DNA of 41,415 nt from Gemmatimonadales bacterium (lineage in GTDB: Bacteria > Gemmatimonadota > Gemmatimonadetes > Longimicrobiales > Gaopeijiaceae): NCBI GenBank assembly GCA_007692505.1, contig REBX01000067.1, forward strand, positions 1-41,415, given 5' to 3'. The notes beneath the pieces were generated by a model. The model saw nothing but the letters and a program-made list of their open reading frames with translations. It had not been told where the DNA came from and searched no databases. The position numbers were made by a program, and so were the translations under genes. Below, piece after piece: positions 24,211 through 31,700 of this stretch (its first letter is position 1; every line of letters starts with the position of its first letter).

Positions 24211-25167
24211 TCAGGGCCGGAGGAGCTGGGTGATACCCAGGACCACGACCCCAATGGCAACCCGGGTCCAGCCGAAGCGCTCCCCGTCGGGGAAGTCGTC
24301 GGACATGGTCCACAGGAGGATGGCACCACAGGGGTTGGTCGACAGGGTCGGGGGGACGCTGGACCCTCCCCGATACAACTCGAGCCCCTGGACGTTGTTG
24401 GGCTGAACCAGGTCGTCCATTCGGGTATCGGGCCCGTAGTTGGCGCCGTCGATGACGATGTCGGGCCGGCAACCCAGACGACGGAAGAAGACGAAGGGCG
24501 CCGTGGGCGAATTCCCGTACACAAGCTCCACCCCGGCAAACCCCCGGACCACGTCCGTCATGTGGCGGGGGCTCCGCGCCAGGATCTCCTCACGGGTAAG
24601 GGTCGGGCCGAAGCCTGCGCGCTGGCGCTCGTAGAACCCCGAGTCCTGGAGGTAGGGGTTCCGGGTGGCCACCACGGCGATGCCCTCGAGCTCCAGGACC
24701 TCCCGGGCGAGCTCCACGGAGATCGTCATGGGGGAGGCGCCCTCCACCTCCACCTCCTGCTCCAGGGTGTGGTACCCCAGAGACCTCACCGAAAGGGTGT
24801 AGGTGCCCGGCCGGAGGGGCGGCGTCCTGAACTCCCCATCCTCGTTGGTGGTGACCTCGGCGCCGATCCAGCTCTCGTCCGTGCCCTGACGGAGCCGGAC
24901 CTGTGCCCCGGACAGGGGGCGGTCGTCCTCCCGGTCCACCACACTCCCCACCACCACGACTGGGTCGGCATCGGGAATCGCCTCGGCCACCGGGTGGTGG
25001 GCGTGGACAGCCGGGGGCCCGACCAGGAGGAGGAGAAAGGCCAGAAGTGCCGGGACGTACACGGCGCGGCCCTGCGACGTCCGGACTGGACGCCGCGCCG
25101 GGACGGCCCGGGGTGCTCTGACGGAACCGGGTTCAGTACCGCCGAACCCCAATGGACAGGAATGCAT
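24211..25167 (-). CDS. Plug-only TonB-receptor-like protein (no barrel)
   Basis: A 318-aa exported protein of unknown function. The ATG (MHSCPLGFG) lies inside the end of the preceding lipoprotein gene, overlapping it by 35 bases, with a strong AAGGAGGAG site just upstream; a long basic n-region precedes the signal helix YVPALLAFLLLLVGPPAVHA. A carboxypeptidase-regulatory-like domain follows (VVVVGSVVDREDDRPLSGAQVRLRQG...), then a TonB plug (GIAVVATRNPYL ... FGPTLTREEILARSPRHMTDVVRGFAGVEL ... GLELYRGGSSVPPTLSTNPCGAILLWTM). The protein ends about 30 residues later with a hydrophobic stretch (VAIGVVVLGITQLL) and has no barrel. Cysteines in RRLGCRPDIVIDG and NPCGAI align with those of the protein at 7071-8498. 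Confidence 0.82.
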   Translation of the reverse strand: MHSCPLGFGGTEPGSVRAPRAVPARRPVRTSQGRAVYVPALLAFLLLLVGPPAVHAHHPVAEAIPDADPVVVVGSVVDREDDRPLSGAQVRLRQGTDESWIGAEVTTNEDGEFRTPPLRPGTYTLSVRSLGYHTLEQEVEVEGASPMTISVELAREVLELEGIAVVATRNPYLQDSGFYERQRAGFGPTLTREEILARSPRHMTDVVRGFAGVELVYGNSPTAPFVFFRRLGCRPDIVIDGANYGPDTRMDDLVQPNNVQGLELYRGGSSVPPTLSTNPCGAILLWTMSDDFPDGERFGWTRVAIGVVVLGITQLLRP

Positions 25168-25621
25168 CTTCAAACTCCTCCTTGATCCTGTCAGCGTATG
25201 CCACGAAGTCCGGGGTGTTCCGCGTGCTCCGCCAATCCTCCCCTTCCCGACGGGTCTCGTTCTGCACCAGGAGGACCAGGGCGAAGTACTGCTGGCCCTC
25301 GATGGTGTCCGTCCGCTGACGCCCCTCCACGATGACCCGGGTCTGGGCGGCCTGGATCCCCTCGGCCTCTTCGTCAGGGAACGGGGAACGGGACCGCCAC
25401 GATGTCTCGATGACCAGGGTGTTCCCCTGTACACTGGGCTCCGGGTTGTATCCGAAGGACGGCAGGACCTGCTCTGCAATGCGAACGGCGTCCGACTCGG
25501 TGGCCAGGACGAGCCGTTCACGGTAGTTGGCATCGCCGGACTCGCTCCCGGACGAAGCACAGCCGGTGGCCACGAAGAGGAGGACGAGGAACAGGGCGAC
25601 TCTGGGCAGACAACGGTTCAT
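25133..25621 (-). CDS. Lipoprotein of unknown function in the SusCD cluster
   Basis: A 162-aa lipoprotein (MNRCLPRVALFLVLLFVATGCASSG, lipobox ATGC). The mature part has one alpha/beta-looking domain (LVLATESDAVRIAEQVLPSFGYNPEPSVQGNTLVIETSWRSRSPF ... IQAAQTRVIVEGRQRTDTIEGQQYFALVLLVQNETRR ... DRIKEEFEDAFLSIGVRRY). No family is recognised. It follows SusD by about 135 bases, and its end carries the ribosome binding site and start of the plug-only protein, so translation of the two is probably coupled. Confidence 0.78.
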   Translation of the reverse strand: MNRCLPRVALFLVLLFVATGCASSGSESGDANYRERLVLATESDAVRIAEQVLPSFGYNPEPSVQGNTLVIETSWRSRSPFPDEEAEGIQAAQTRVIVEGRQRTDTIEGQQYFALVLLVQNETRREGEDWRSTRNTPDFVAYADRIKEEFEDAFLSIGVRRY

Positions 25622-25755
25622 GGGGTGGCAGCTCGGATTGTGCAGGTGCGAAAGGGGTGGAGACTCCACGGGGGGACCGCGCCTGCGGCGCAGCCCCCCC
25701 GGAAGCCTGCTCATCATGAACGTGCGGTCAACCGGCGACCGCTACGCGCCCCAAC

Positions 25756-27432
25756 TCAGGGCATGGGATAGCCCGGGGCCGAGCCCTCTCCACCGATTCC
25801 CCCGAAGGTATAGATCGGGAGGGCCATGGAGACCAGGTACCGTCCGGGGACGGGCATCTGTACCAGCTGCCCCTCGGGCAGGAACCCGAACCCGCGGAAA
25901 TCCATCCATGCGCGCATGGGATCCATGTCCATGAGCTCCATGGCACGCTCATACAGCAGCGCATCCGTGAGGGTCCCGCAGGGACCACCCACCGGAGCCG
26001 CACCGAAGTAGGCACGCGGCACACAGGTGTCCGACTGGGGCACACCGTCTGCCGTCACCGGGTCGAGGCCCTGGTCGACGATGGCCCCACCGGTACCCCC
26101 GATCATCTGGGGGCGCATCCGGGTCTCATTGATGAGGTCGGCTGCCAGCTGAGGCTGGTCCAGGTGGATGTACGCCTCGGCCAGGTAGAGCCGGTTCTCG
26201 TCGGCCGTCAGGAGCGGCATCAACCCGGAATTCAGCGTCCCGAGCCCCTGCAGCGTCCGACGGTTGTGGATGTAGAAGGATCCCAGGTACGAGCCCCGAT
26301 CCGGGTTGTGGATCGTGAACGTGTTCCTTGTCCAGTAGGCTCCGGCAGTGGGCTCGCCCTCCTCGTCGAGGGGGCCCTGGGCCCGGATGTCCGGCGAGTC
26401 GATGTTGAACGCCTCCCGAAAGTCCAGGTCCTGGGACAGCCACTCGTGGAAGTTGCCCGAAACGTCGGCCATCCCCAGGACGCGGGGACCCACCCGGTAG
26501 ATCTGGCCATTGTTGATGTTCAGGTACACACGCTGGATGAAGAGACTCCGCATCACGTCCGGAGCCTCGCCCTCGGGACCGAAGTCGAAGTCCAGGCCTT
26601 CCAGTGCATGATCACGCACCCGGGCCCAGTCCACCGCGGCCCGCTCCTCCGGCGTCCGGGCGCCCAGCACCAGGAGCCGGGCAATGAGGGTGTTGGCGGC
26701 CTTGATCAGGTCTTCGTTGGTGTACACCTGGTTGTGGATGTACCCCTCGTGCATGACCCAGGGACCCGTGGTCTCGGCCACCTCGATGGCCTGCTCCAGG
26801 TGCCCCACGGCGATCTCGATGAGCTCGTCGTAGGGGGTCAGGTTCGGGCCCTCCCACTCCAGGGGACCACCGATGACCGTGGTCTCGTTGGCCGGGGCCG
26901 CCTGATCGTGCACCAGACCCATGTACCCCAGGCTCAGGCCCTGCATGAACCGGGCAAAGGCGACCACCCGGTCCGTCTGGTCCTCGAGCTCGAAATCCGC
27001 GTCTCCCTCCTCAACGTCCGGCGGAGCCACCTCGATGCGCATTCCGTCGTTGATGACGCGGAGCCCGTCGTTGGCGTTGGCCATGGACGAGGCGAACCGG
27101 TCCCAGCTGGCTCGCGGGATCCACTGGCTCGCGGCCTCGGGATCGTTCTCCAGCTCCACGCGGGGCTTCTGCCCCGGGATCACGCCCCGGCTGGACCAGG
27201 ACCGGACAAAGGCCCCGGATGCGTCGGGATAGTAGTTGAAGACGTCACCGCTGTTGTGGAGCCGGCCCCACCACAGCCCGAAGGCACTGGTGACCACGTT
27301 CTCCACCGCTTCCGGTGTCGAGAGCGCCTGGGCAGGGCCCGGCGCGTTCTGGTTCGTGACTTCCAGGTCCTGGCACGCTGCTGCGATGAGCAGCGTGCCG
27401 AGGACGAGGGAGCCTTTCTTGAAGATATTCAT
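25756..27432 (-). CDS. SusD/RagB-type nutrient-binding lipoprotein
   Basis: Outer-membrane surface lipoprotein that caps a SusC-type TonB transporter and captures its ligand. The 558-aa product starts MNIFKKGSLVLGTLLIAAAC with lipobox AAAC, followed by DLEVTNQNAPGPAQALSTPEAVENVVTSAFGLWW, typical of the SusD N-terminus; tetratricopeptide-like helices follow (ANTLIARLLVLGARTPEERAAVDW), and the C-terminus includes LYERAMELMDMDPMRAWMDFRGFGFLP. It lies 19 bases downstream of susC. The ligand cannot be predicted: no glycoside hydrolase, sulfatase of the PUL type or protease is in the same cluster. Confidence 0.93.
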   Translation of the reverse strand: MNIFKKGSLVLGTLLIAAACQDLEVTNQNAPGPAQALSTPEAVENVVTSAFGLWWGRLHNSGDVFNYYPDASGAFVRSWSSRGVIPGQKPRVELENDPEAASQWIPRASWDRFASSMANANDGLRVINDGMRIEVAPPDVEEGDADFELEDQTDRVVAFARFMQGLSLGYMGLVHDQAAPANETTVIGGPLEWEGPNLTPYDELIEIAVGHLEQAIEVAETTGPWVMHEGYIHNQVYTNEDLIKAANTLIARLLVLGARTPEERAAVDWARVRDHALEGLDFDFGPEGEAPDVMRSLFIQRVYLNINNGQIYRVGPRVLGMADVSGNFHEWLSQDLDFREAFNIDSPDIRAQGPLDEEGEPTAGAYWTRNTFTIHNPDRGSYLGSFYIHNRRTLQGLGTLNSGLMPLLTADENRLYLAEAYIHLDQPQLAADLINETRMRPQMIGGTGGAIVDQGLDPVTADGVPQSDTCVPRAYFGAAPVGGPCGTLTDALLYERAMELMDMDPMRAWMDFRGFGFLPEGQLVQMPVPGRYLVSMALPIYTFGGIGGEGSAPGYPMP

Positions 27433-27451
27433 GTAGGGTTCCGGGTCCGGG

Positions 27452-30400
27452 TCAGAAGGTCAGCTGGAACGTCGCGGTGAAATTCCGCAGGTGCGGGAAC
27501 CGCGCCGACTCGACCCGGGAGAACTGGGACCCAGCCTCCGGATCGAAGCCCGAGTAGTTCGTGAGGGTGAAGAGATTCCGGCCGTTCATCCCCACGCGGA
27601 GGCGGGACGGAGCCACACCGCCGAAGACCCGGGACAGCTGCTCCTGGTTGAACGTGTAGTTCACTGCCAGCTCGCCGAGCTTGAGGAACGTGCCGTCCTC
27701 CAGGAACTCGTCGTTGGCCCAGGCCCCGCCGGTGCTGCGCAGGGCGCGGGAGTAGTAGTCCACCGTCTTCATCTCTTCTTCGGGCTTGCCGCGCTGATCG
27801 AAGTCACCGTGGCGCCACGTGCCGTACTGCCACCAGCGGACGTTGTTGAACACCTTTCCGCCCACCTGGCCGCGGAAGAGGGCAAAGACGTTGAAGCCCC
27901 TCCACGTGACGCTGTTGGAGAACCCGAAGTTCAGGTCCGGGAGGCTGGAGCCCGCGTTGTAGCGGAACACGTCGCCATCGTCCTGCCGAACTTCGAAGGG
28001 CTCGCCCCAGCGGTACGTCTGTCCACCCTCACTCATGAGGGTGCCCCAGCAGGTTGCGCCGTCACGGCAGTTCTCCGTGAGGCCGTCGCGCCAGGTGTTT
28101 CCTTCCCCGACCCAGACGACGTAGCCGTCGTCGTTGATGTCGAACTCGTCCTTCCGGTCTTCGAGCCACTCGGGGAGCTGGTCGAAGTCGCGGGTGAGGG
28201 TGGCCAGCCAGAAGTCCCCGGCCGACTCGCCCTCACAGGTGCGCTCGTGGCCACGGCCCGCGTTGGAGCCCCAGAAGCAGGAGCGGTTCCACTCGGTGAT
28301 CTCGTTCCAGCTGTGGTCCATCACGAGGTTCATGCTCCACGTGAGGCCACGGCGCCGGATGGGGAAGGCCTGGATGGTGGCCTCCACCGTGTTTCCTGCG
28401 ATGACTGCGCCGTTCCCCCGGACCGAGTTGAACCCGGACATGGTGACGGCGGGCAGGAAGATGATCTGGTCCCGCGAGGTCTGGAAGGCGTAGACCAGCT
28501 CGACCTGCAGGCGGTTGTTGAGGGCGATGATGTCGAGGCCCACCTCCTGCTCGCGGGTGAACTGCGGCCGGAGGTTCGGGTTCCCCTGGTTGTTCCGACC
28601 CAGAGTACCATCGCTGGAGACAGTCCAGAGCTCGAACTGGTCGGTGAACCCGGGACGTCCCCCGGCCTCACCCATGGCGTAGCGGACCTTCAGCTCGTCC
28701 AGGAAGTCGACCCGGAACCAGTCCTCCTGCGAGATCCGCCATGCAAAGGCGGCGCGGGTGTAGGTCTGCCAGCGCTCGGCAGGCCCGAAGAGCGAGCTTC
28801 CGTCCCGGCGCACCATGAAGGACCCGATGTACTTGTCGTCCCAGTCCAGGGCCAGGTCCCCGAGGAACCCGTTGGCCCGGATGTCGAGGATGCTGGAGCT
28901 CACGATTGGGTTCTCGTCGGCGACCTGCAACGTCTGCAGCCCGGGGACGAGGAAGTCCCGGCCATCGGCGCGGAACCAGTTGGACTCCTCCCGCTCGGAG
29001 GTGGCCCGTGCGGTGAACCGCGTGTTCAGGGCCCCGAACTGCTGACGGAAGATGGCACCCACGTGTCCGTTCCAGGAATCGTTCGCCCGGTGACGGAGGT
29101 CGAGGCGGCCACCGGAGGTCTCATCCGTGATGAGGCTGGTGGGGACACCCCGCGGCACGAAGATCTGGTCGTTGATGTCTGCCCGGTCGTAGCTCAGCGT
29201 GACGTCGAAGCTGAGCCAGCTCGTGGCGTTGAAGTTCAGCGTACCACTGGCAAACGTCCGGGCACGCTGCTGGTTGTTGTCCCGGCTGCCCTGCCGCCAG
29301 AGGGGGTTCTCCACCTCGACGGACGGATCGGGCTGCTGCAGGAAGTTCCCGTCCTCGTCCCGGACCGTGAGGTCCACGAAGGCCGGGTAGTTCAGGATGT
29401 CGTTGAACGGGCTTCCGGAGACGTTGTCCCGGAAGGAGCGGGTATGGCTGGCCTGCAGCCGGAGGGACACCCGCTCACCGACCCGGTGGTTCAGGTTGAT
29501 CCGGCCCGTGTTCCGCTGGAACCCGTCGTTGTTCTCCAGGGATCCGGCCTGGTCCAGGCGCGTGAACGACACGATGAAGTCCGTCGCCTGGGTGTTCTGG
29601 GCCATGTTGAAGTTCTGGCTCAGGTACCGACCCGGGCGGTAGAGGGCCCGGAGGTTGTCGAAGGTTTCGCCCGGGTAGTCGAAGCGAACGATCCGCTCCG
29701 GGGTGGCCGTCCGGCCGACCCAGGTCGTGTCGCGACCCTCGGAGTTGGCCAGGGAGGTCCCTTCCTCGTTCATGAGGTACGGGTGGGCCGTGGCGATGGG
29801 CGTCGAGCCCGCCAGCCGGTCGTAGCCGAACTCCCCGGAGTACTGGAACTGCGTGGTGTTCTCGGCAATCTGGCTCGCTCCCCGGGTCTCGATGGAGATC
29901 ACCCCGGCGGCGGCGCGGGAGCCGTACAGTGCAGCGGCGGCAGCACCCTTGATGACCTCGATGGACTCGATGTCCATGGCCTCGATGTCTGCCGTCGTCC
30001 CGCCGAAGGACCGTCCCAGGATCACGCCATCGACCACCAGGAGGGGGGAGTCATCCGTCTCGAACCCGGTCATGGACCGGAGCTGGACGAAGACGCCGGA
30101 GCCCGGCTGGCCCGACCCACGCACGATGCTGGCCCCGGCAACCTTCCCCTGCACGGCGGCAAGGGCGGAGTTCACCGTGGGGACCTGCAGCTGCTCGGGT
30201 CCGATGCGGGAGACGGTCATGGGGAGCTTCACGCCCTCCGTGGGATCCGTCGTCCCCGTGACCACGACCTCCTGGAGCGACAGCACGGAGGTCTGCATCT
30301 CGAAGGCCAGCTCGGTGGTCTGGCCCGCCGAGATCTCGACGTTGTTGTCGCGGTACTGGTTGTACCCGATGAGGTTGGCCGTGACGACCTGCGTACCGGC

Positions 30401-30688
30401 GGGCACCCCGGTGATCCGGGCCTGTCCGTCGGAGTCCGTCACTGCAGTGAGCTCGGGCTCCACGATGCGGACGAGGACACCACTGAGGGGCCGCTCGTTC
30501 TCGAAGTCCGTGATCGTGACCTCGAGCACACCGGTCTGCTGCGCCGCTGCCTGATCGGCGAAGGCGACGGACACGAGAAGTGCCAGTCCCAACGCCACGG
30601 CGAGCGGAAGCCGGGCCAGTTGCCCGACACTGCGGCGAATCCCCCTCGCCACAGGCGTTCCATCTGCCGAACGCGTGATGGAATTCAT
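27452..30688 (-). CDS. SusC/RagA-type TonB-dependent outer-membrane transporter
   Basis: A 1078-aa outer-membrane importer. The ATG (MNSITRSADGTPVARG) has AAGGAGG four to six bases upstream, ruling out the 389-residue extension in the track. Signal sequence: LARLPLAVALGLALLVSVAFADQAAAQ. A carboxypeptidase-regulatory-like domain (GVLEVTITDFENERPLSGVLVRIVEPE, about residues 50-130) is followed by the SusC-type plug (LQEVVVTGTTDPTEG ... LLVVDGVILGRSFGG ... IESIEVIKGAAAAALYGSRAAAGVISIETRG). A long barrel follows, ending NFTATFQLTF with a C-terminal phenylalanine. It pairs with the SusD gene downstream; together they should import an oligomeric nutrient with TonB energy. ELIPSE-like details of substrate loops cannot be read. 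Confidence 0.94.
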   Translation of the reverse strand: MNSITRSADGTPVARGIRRSVGQLARLPLAVALGLALLVSVAFADQAAAQQTGVLEVTITDFENERPLSGVLVRIVEPELTAVTDSDGQARITGVPAGTQVVTANLIGYNQYRDNNVEISAGQTTELAFEMQTSVLSLQEVVVTGTTDPTEGVKLPMTVSRIGPEQLQVPTVNSALAAVQGKVAGASIVRGSGQPGSGVFVQLRSMTGFETDDSPLLVVDGVILGRSFGGTTADIEAMDIESIEVIKGAAAAALYGSRAAAGVISIETRGASQIAENTTQFQYSGEFGYDRLAGSTPIATAHPYLMNEEGTSLANSEGRDTTWVGRTATPERIVRFDYPGETFDNLRALYRPGRYLSQNFNMAQNTQATDFIVSFTRLDQAGSLENNDGFQRNTGRINLNHRVGERVSLRLQASHTRSFRDNVSGSPFNDILNYPAFVDLTVRDEDGNFLQQPDPSVEVENPLWRQGSRDNNQQRARTFASGTLNFNATSWLSFDVTLSYDRADINDQIFVPRGVPTSLITDETSGGRLDLRHRANDSWNGHVGAIFRQQFGALNTRFTARATSEREESNWFRADGRDFLVPGLQTLQVADENPIVSSSILDIRANGFLGDLALDWDDKYIGSFMVRRDGSSLFGPAERWQTYTRAAFAWRISQEDWFRVDFLDELKVRYAMGEAGGRPGFTDQFELWTVSSDGTLGRNNQGNPNLRPQFTREQEVGLDIIALNNRLQVELVYAFQTSRDQIIFLPAVTMSGFNSVRGNGAVIAGNTVEATIQAFPIRRRGLTWSMNLVMDHSWNEITEWNRSCFWGSNAGRGHERTCEGESAGDFWLATLTRDFDQLPEWLEDRKDEFDINDDGYVVWVGEGNTWRDGLTENCRDGATCWGTLMSEGGQTYRWGEPFEVRQDDGDVFRYNAGSSLPDLNFGFSNSVTWRGFNVFALFRGQVGGKVFNNVRWWQYGTWRHGDFDQRGKPEEEMKTVDYYSRALRSTGGAWANDEFLEDGTFLKLGELAVNYTFNQEQLSRVFGGVAPSRLRVGMNGRNLFTLTNYSGFDPEAGSQFSRVESARFPHLRNFTATFQLTF

Positions 30689-31006
30689 ACTTCCTCCTTG
30701 TTGACACAGACCCAACCGGGAGACGGAGCCCTGCGCCCCGTCGCTTCGAACCTCGGTTGAGATGGATGATCGGGGTGACATGTAGCCCCCGGGTCGGGGC
30801 GGCGCAAGTAAATCCTCAACCCCGTTCTCTGGCAGCCGGGGAACCTTTCCGGAGGTACCCTGTAGGGAAGCCGCGCCAATAAAGGGGAAGGGGCCCTTCA
30901 CGGAACCGTTTCCCAACCGTGGCCGGGCCGTTCCCTCGGAGAGCCCGGACCGCCAACGGGCGACCCACCCCCCCCCGGTTCCTCCTCTCCCTGGCCGGAC
31001 CCTGCC
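30689..31006. promoter_or_regulatory. Divergent region between susC and tspO
   Basis: A 318-base gap that should carry promoters for both directions. On the susC side AAGGAGG before the ATG is clear. TTGAGG and TTGCGC elements occur on the minus strand near 30805-30820 but no good -10 partner is seen. CCCTGTAGGG (30858-30867) is a short palindrome. No anti-sigma/ECF gene pair, common next to SusCD loci in other phyla, is present nearby. Confidence 0.3.
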
Positions 31007-31513
31007 ATGACTTCCCTCGCCGTCCTCGCAGGCTTCTTCCTGGCCTCGGGAATGGCCGCCTCCTCCGGCGCCATCTTCCGCCCCGGTCCGTGGTACTACC
31101 AGGAGCTCCGCAAGCCGCCCTGGACCCCACCCCCCTGGCTCTTCGCCCCGGCCTGGACCGTCCTCTACATCACCATGTCCGTGGCCGCCTGGCTCGTCTG
31201 GCGGGAAGGGGGCGTGACAGGCATGGCGGGGATCGCCCTGGCCGTCTTCCTGGGCCACCTGGTCCTGAACGCCATCTGGTCGTGGCTCTTCTTCGGTCGG
31301 GAGCGCCCCGACCTGGCCTTCCTCGAGCTCATCCTCCTCTGGAGCGGGGTCCTGGCCTGCGTCCTCCTGTTCTGGTCCGTGCGCCCGGTGGCTGGTGCCA
31401 TCATGCTGCCCTACCTGGCCTGGGTCACCTTTGCCGGCGCCCTGAACCTCAGGATCTGGCAGCTGAATCCCCGGAGCCGGGGTCGGGGATCGGGCGCGGG
31501 GCGAGCCGGCTGA
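31007..31513 (+). CDS. tspO: TspO/MBR family tryptophan-rich membrane protein
   Basis: Five-helix membrane protein that binds tetrapyrroles, acting in porphyrin handling or stress signalling. The 168-aa product shows family marks: the loop WYYQELRKPPWTPPPWLFAPAWTVLYITMSVAAWLVW, then VLNAIWSWLFFGRERPDLAFLELILLW, and the last helix LPYLAWVTFAGALNLRIWQLN. The helices cover the whole protein and the tail is a short basic extension. It is transcribed divergently from susC. The stop codon lies in the first copy of a 21-bp tandem duplication. Confidence 0.93.
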   Translation: MTSLAVLAGFFLASGMAASSGAIFRPGPWYYQELRKPPWTPPPWLFAPAWTVLYITMSVAAWLVWREGGVTGMAGIALAVFLGHLVLNAIWSWLFFGRERPDLAFLELILLWSGVLACVLLFWSVRPVAGAIMLPYLAWVTFAGALNLRIWQLNPRSRGRGSGAGRAG

Positions 31514-31547
31514 CCGACCCGTGCGCCCGGCTGACCGACACGTGCGC
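31506..31547. repeat. 21-bp tandem duplication at the tspO stop
   Basis: CCGGCTGACCGACCCGTGCGC is followed directly by a copy with one mismatch (CCGGCTGACCGACACGTGCGC). The first copy holds the tspO stop codon. The second contains the palindrome CACGTG, which recurs at 31568-31573. Confidence 0.8.
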
Positions 31548-31700
31548 GCTTCCGAAGCCGACCCAGGCACGTGCGCGACCGGCGATGTGCACGTAGGTTG
31601 GATCGCGTTTCCAAACATTTCAGCGCGCGCCCGGGCCACAGCCAGCCCGACCTGCCCCGACCCCGGGGTTCGGCACGCCCCGTCCCCACCCCCCTCTTCC

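Noticed and set aside
27491-30760. 1089-aa plus-strand ORF opposite susC
   Set aside because: Antisense shadow of a SusC gene with plug, barrel and strong ribosome binding site.
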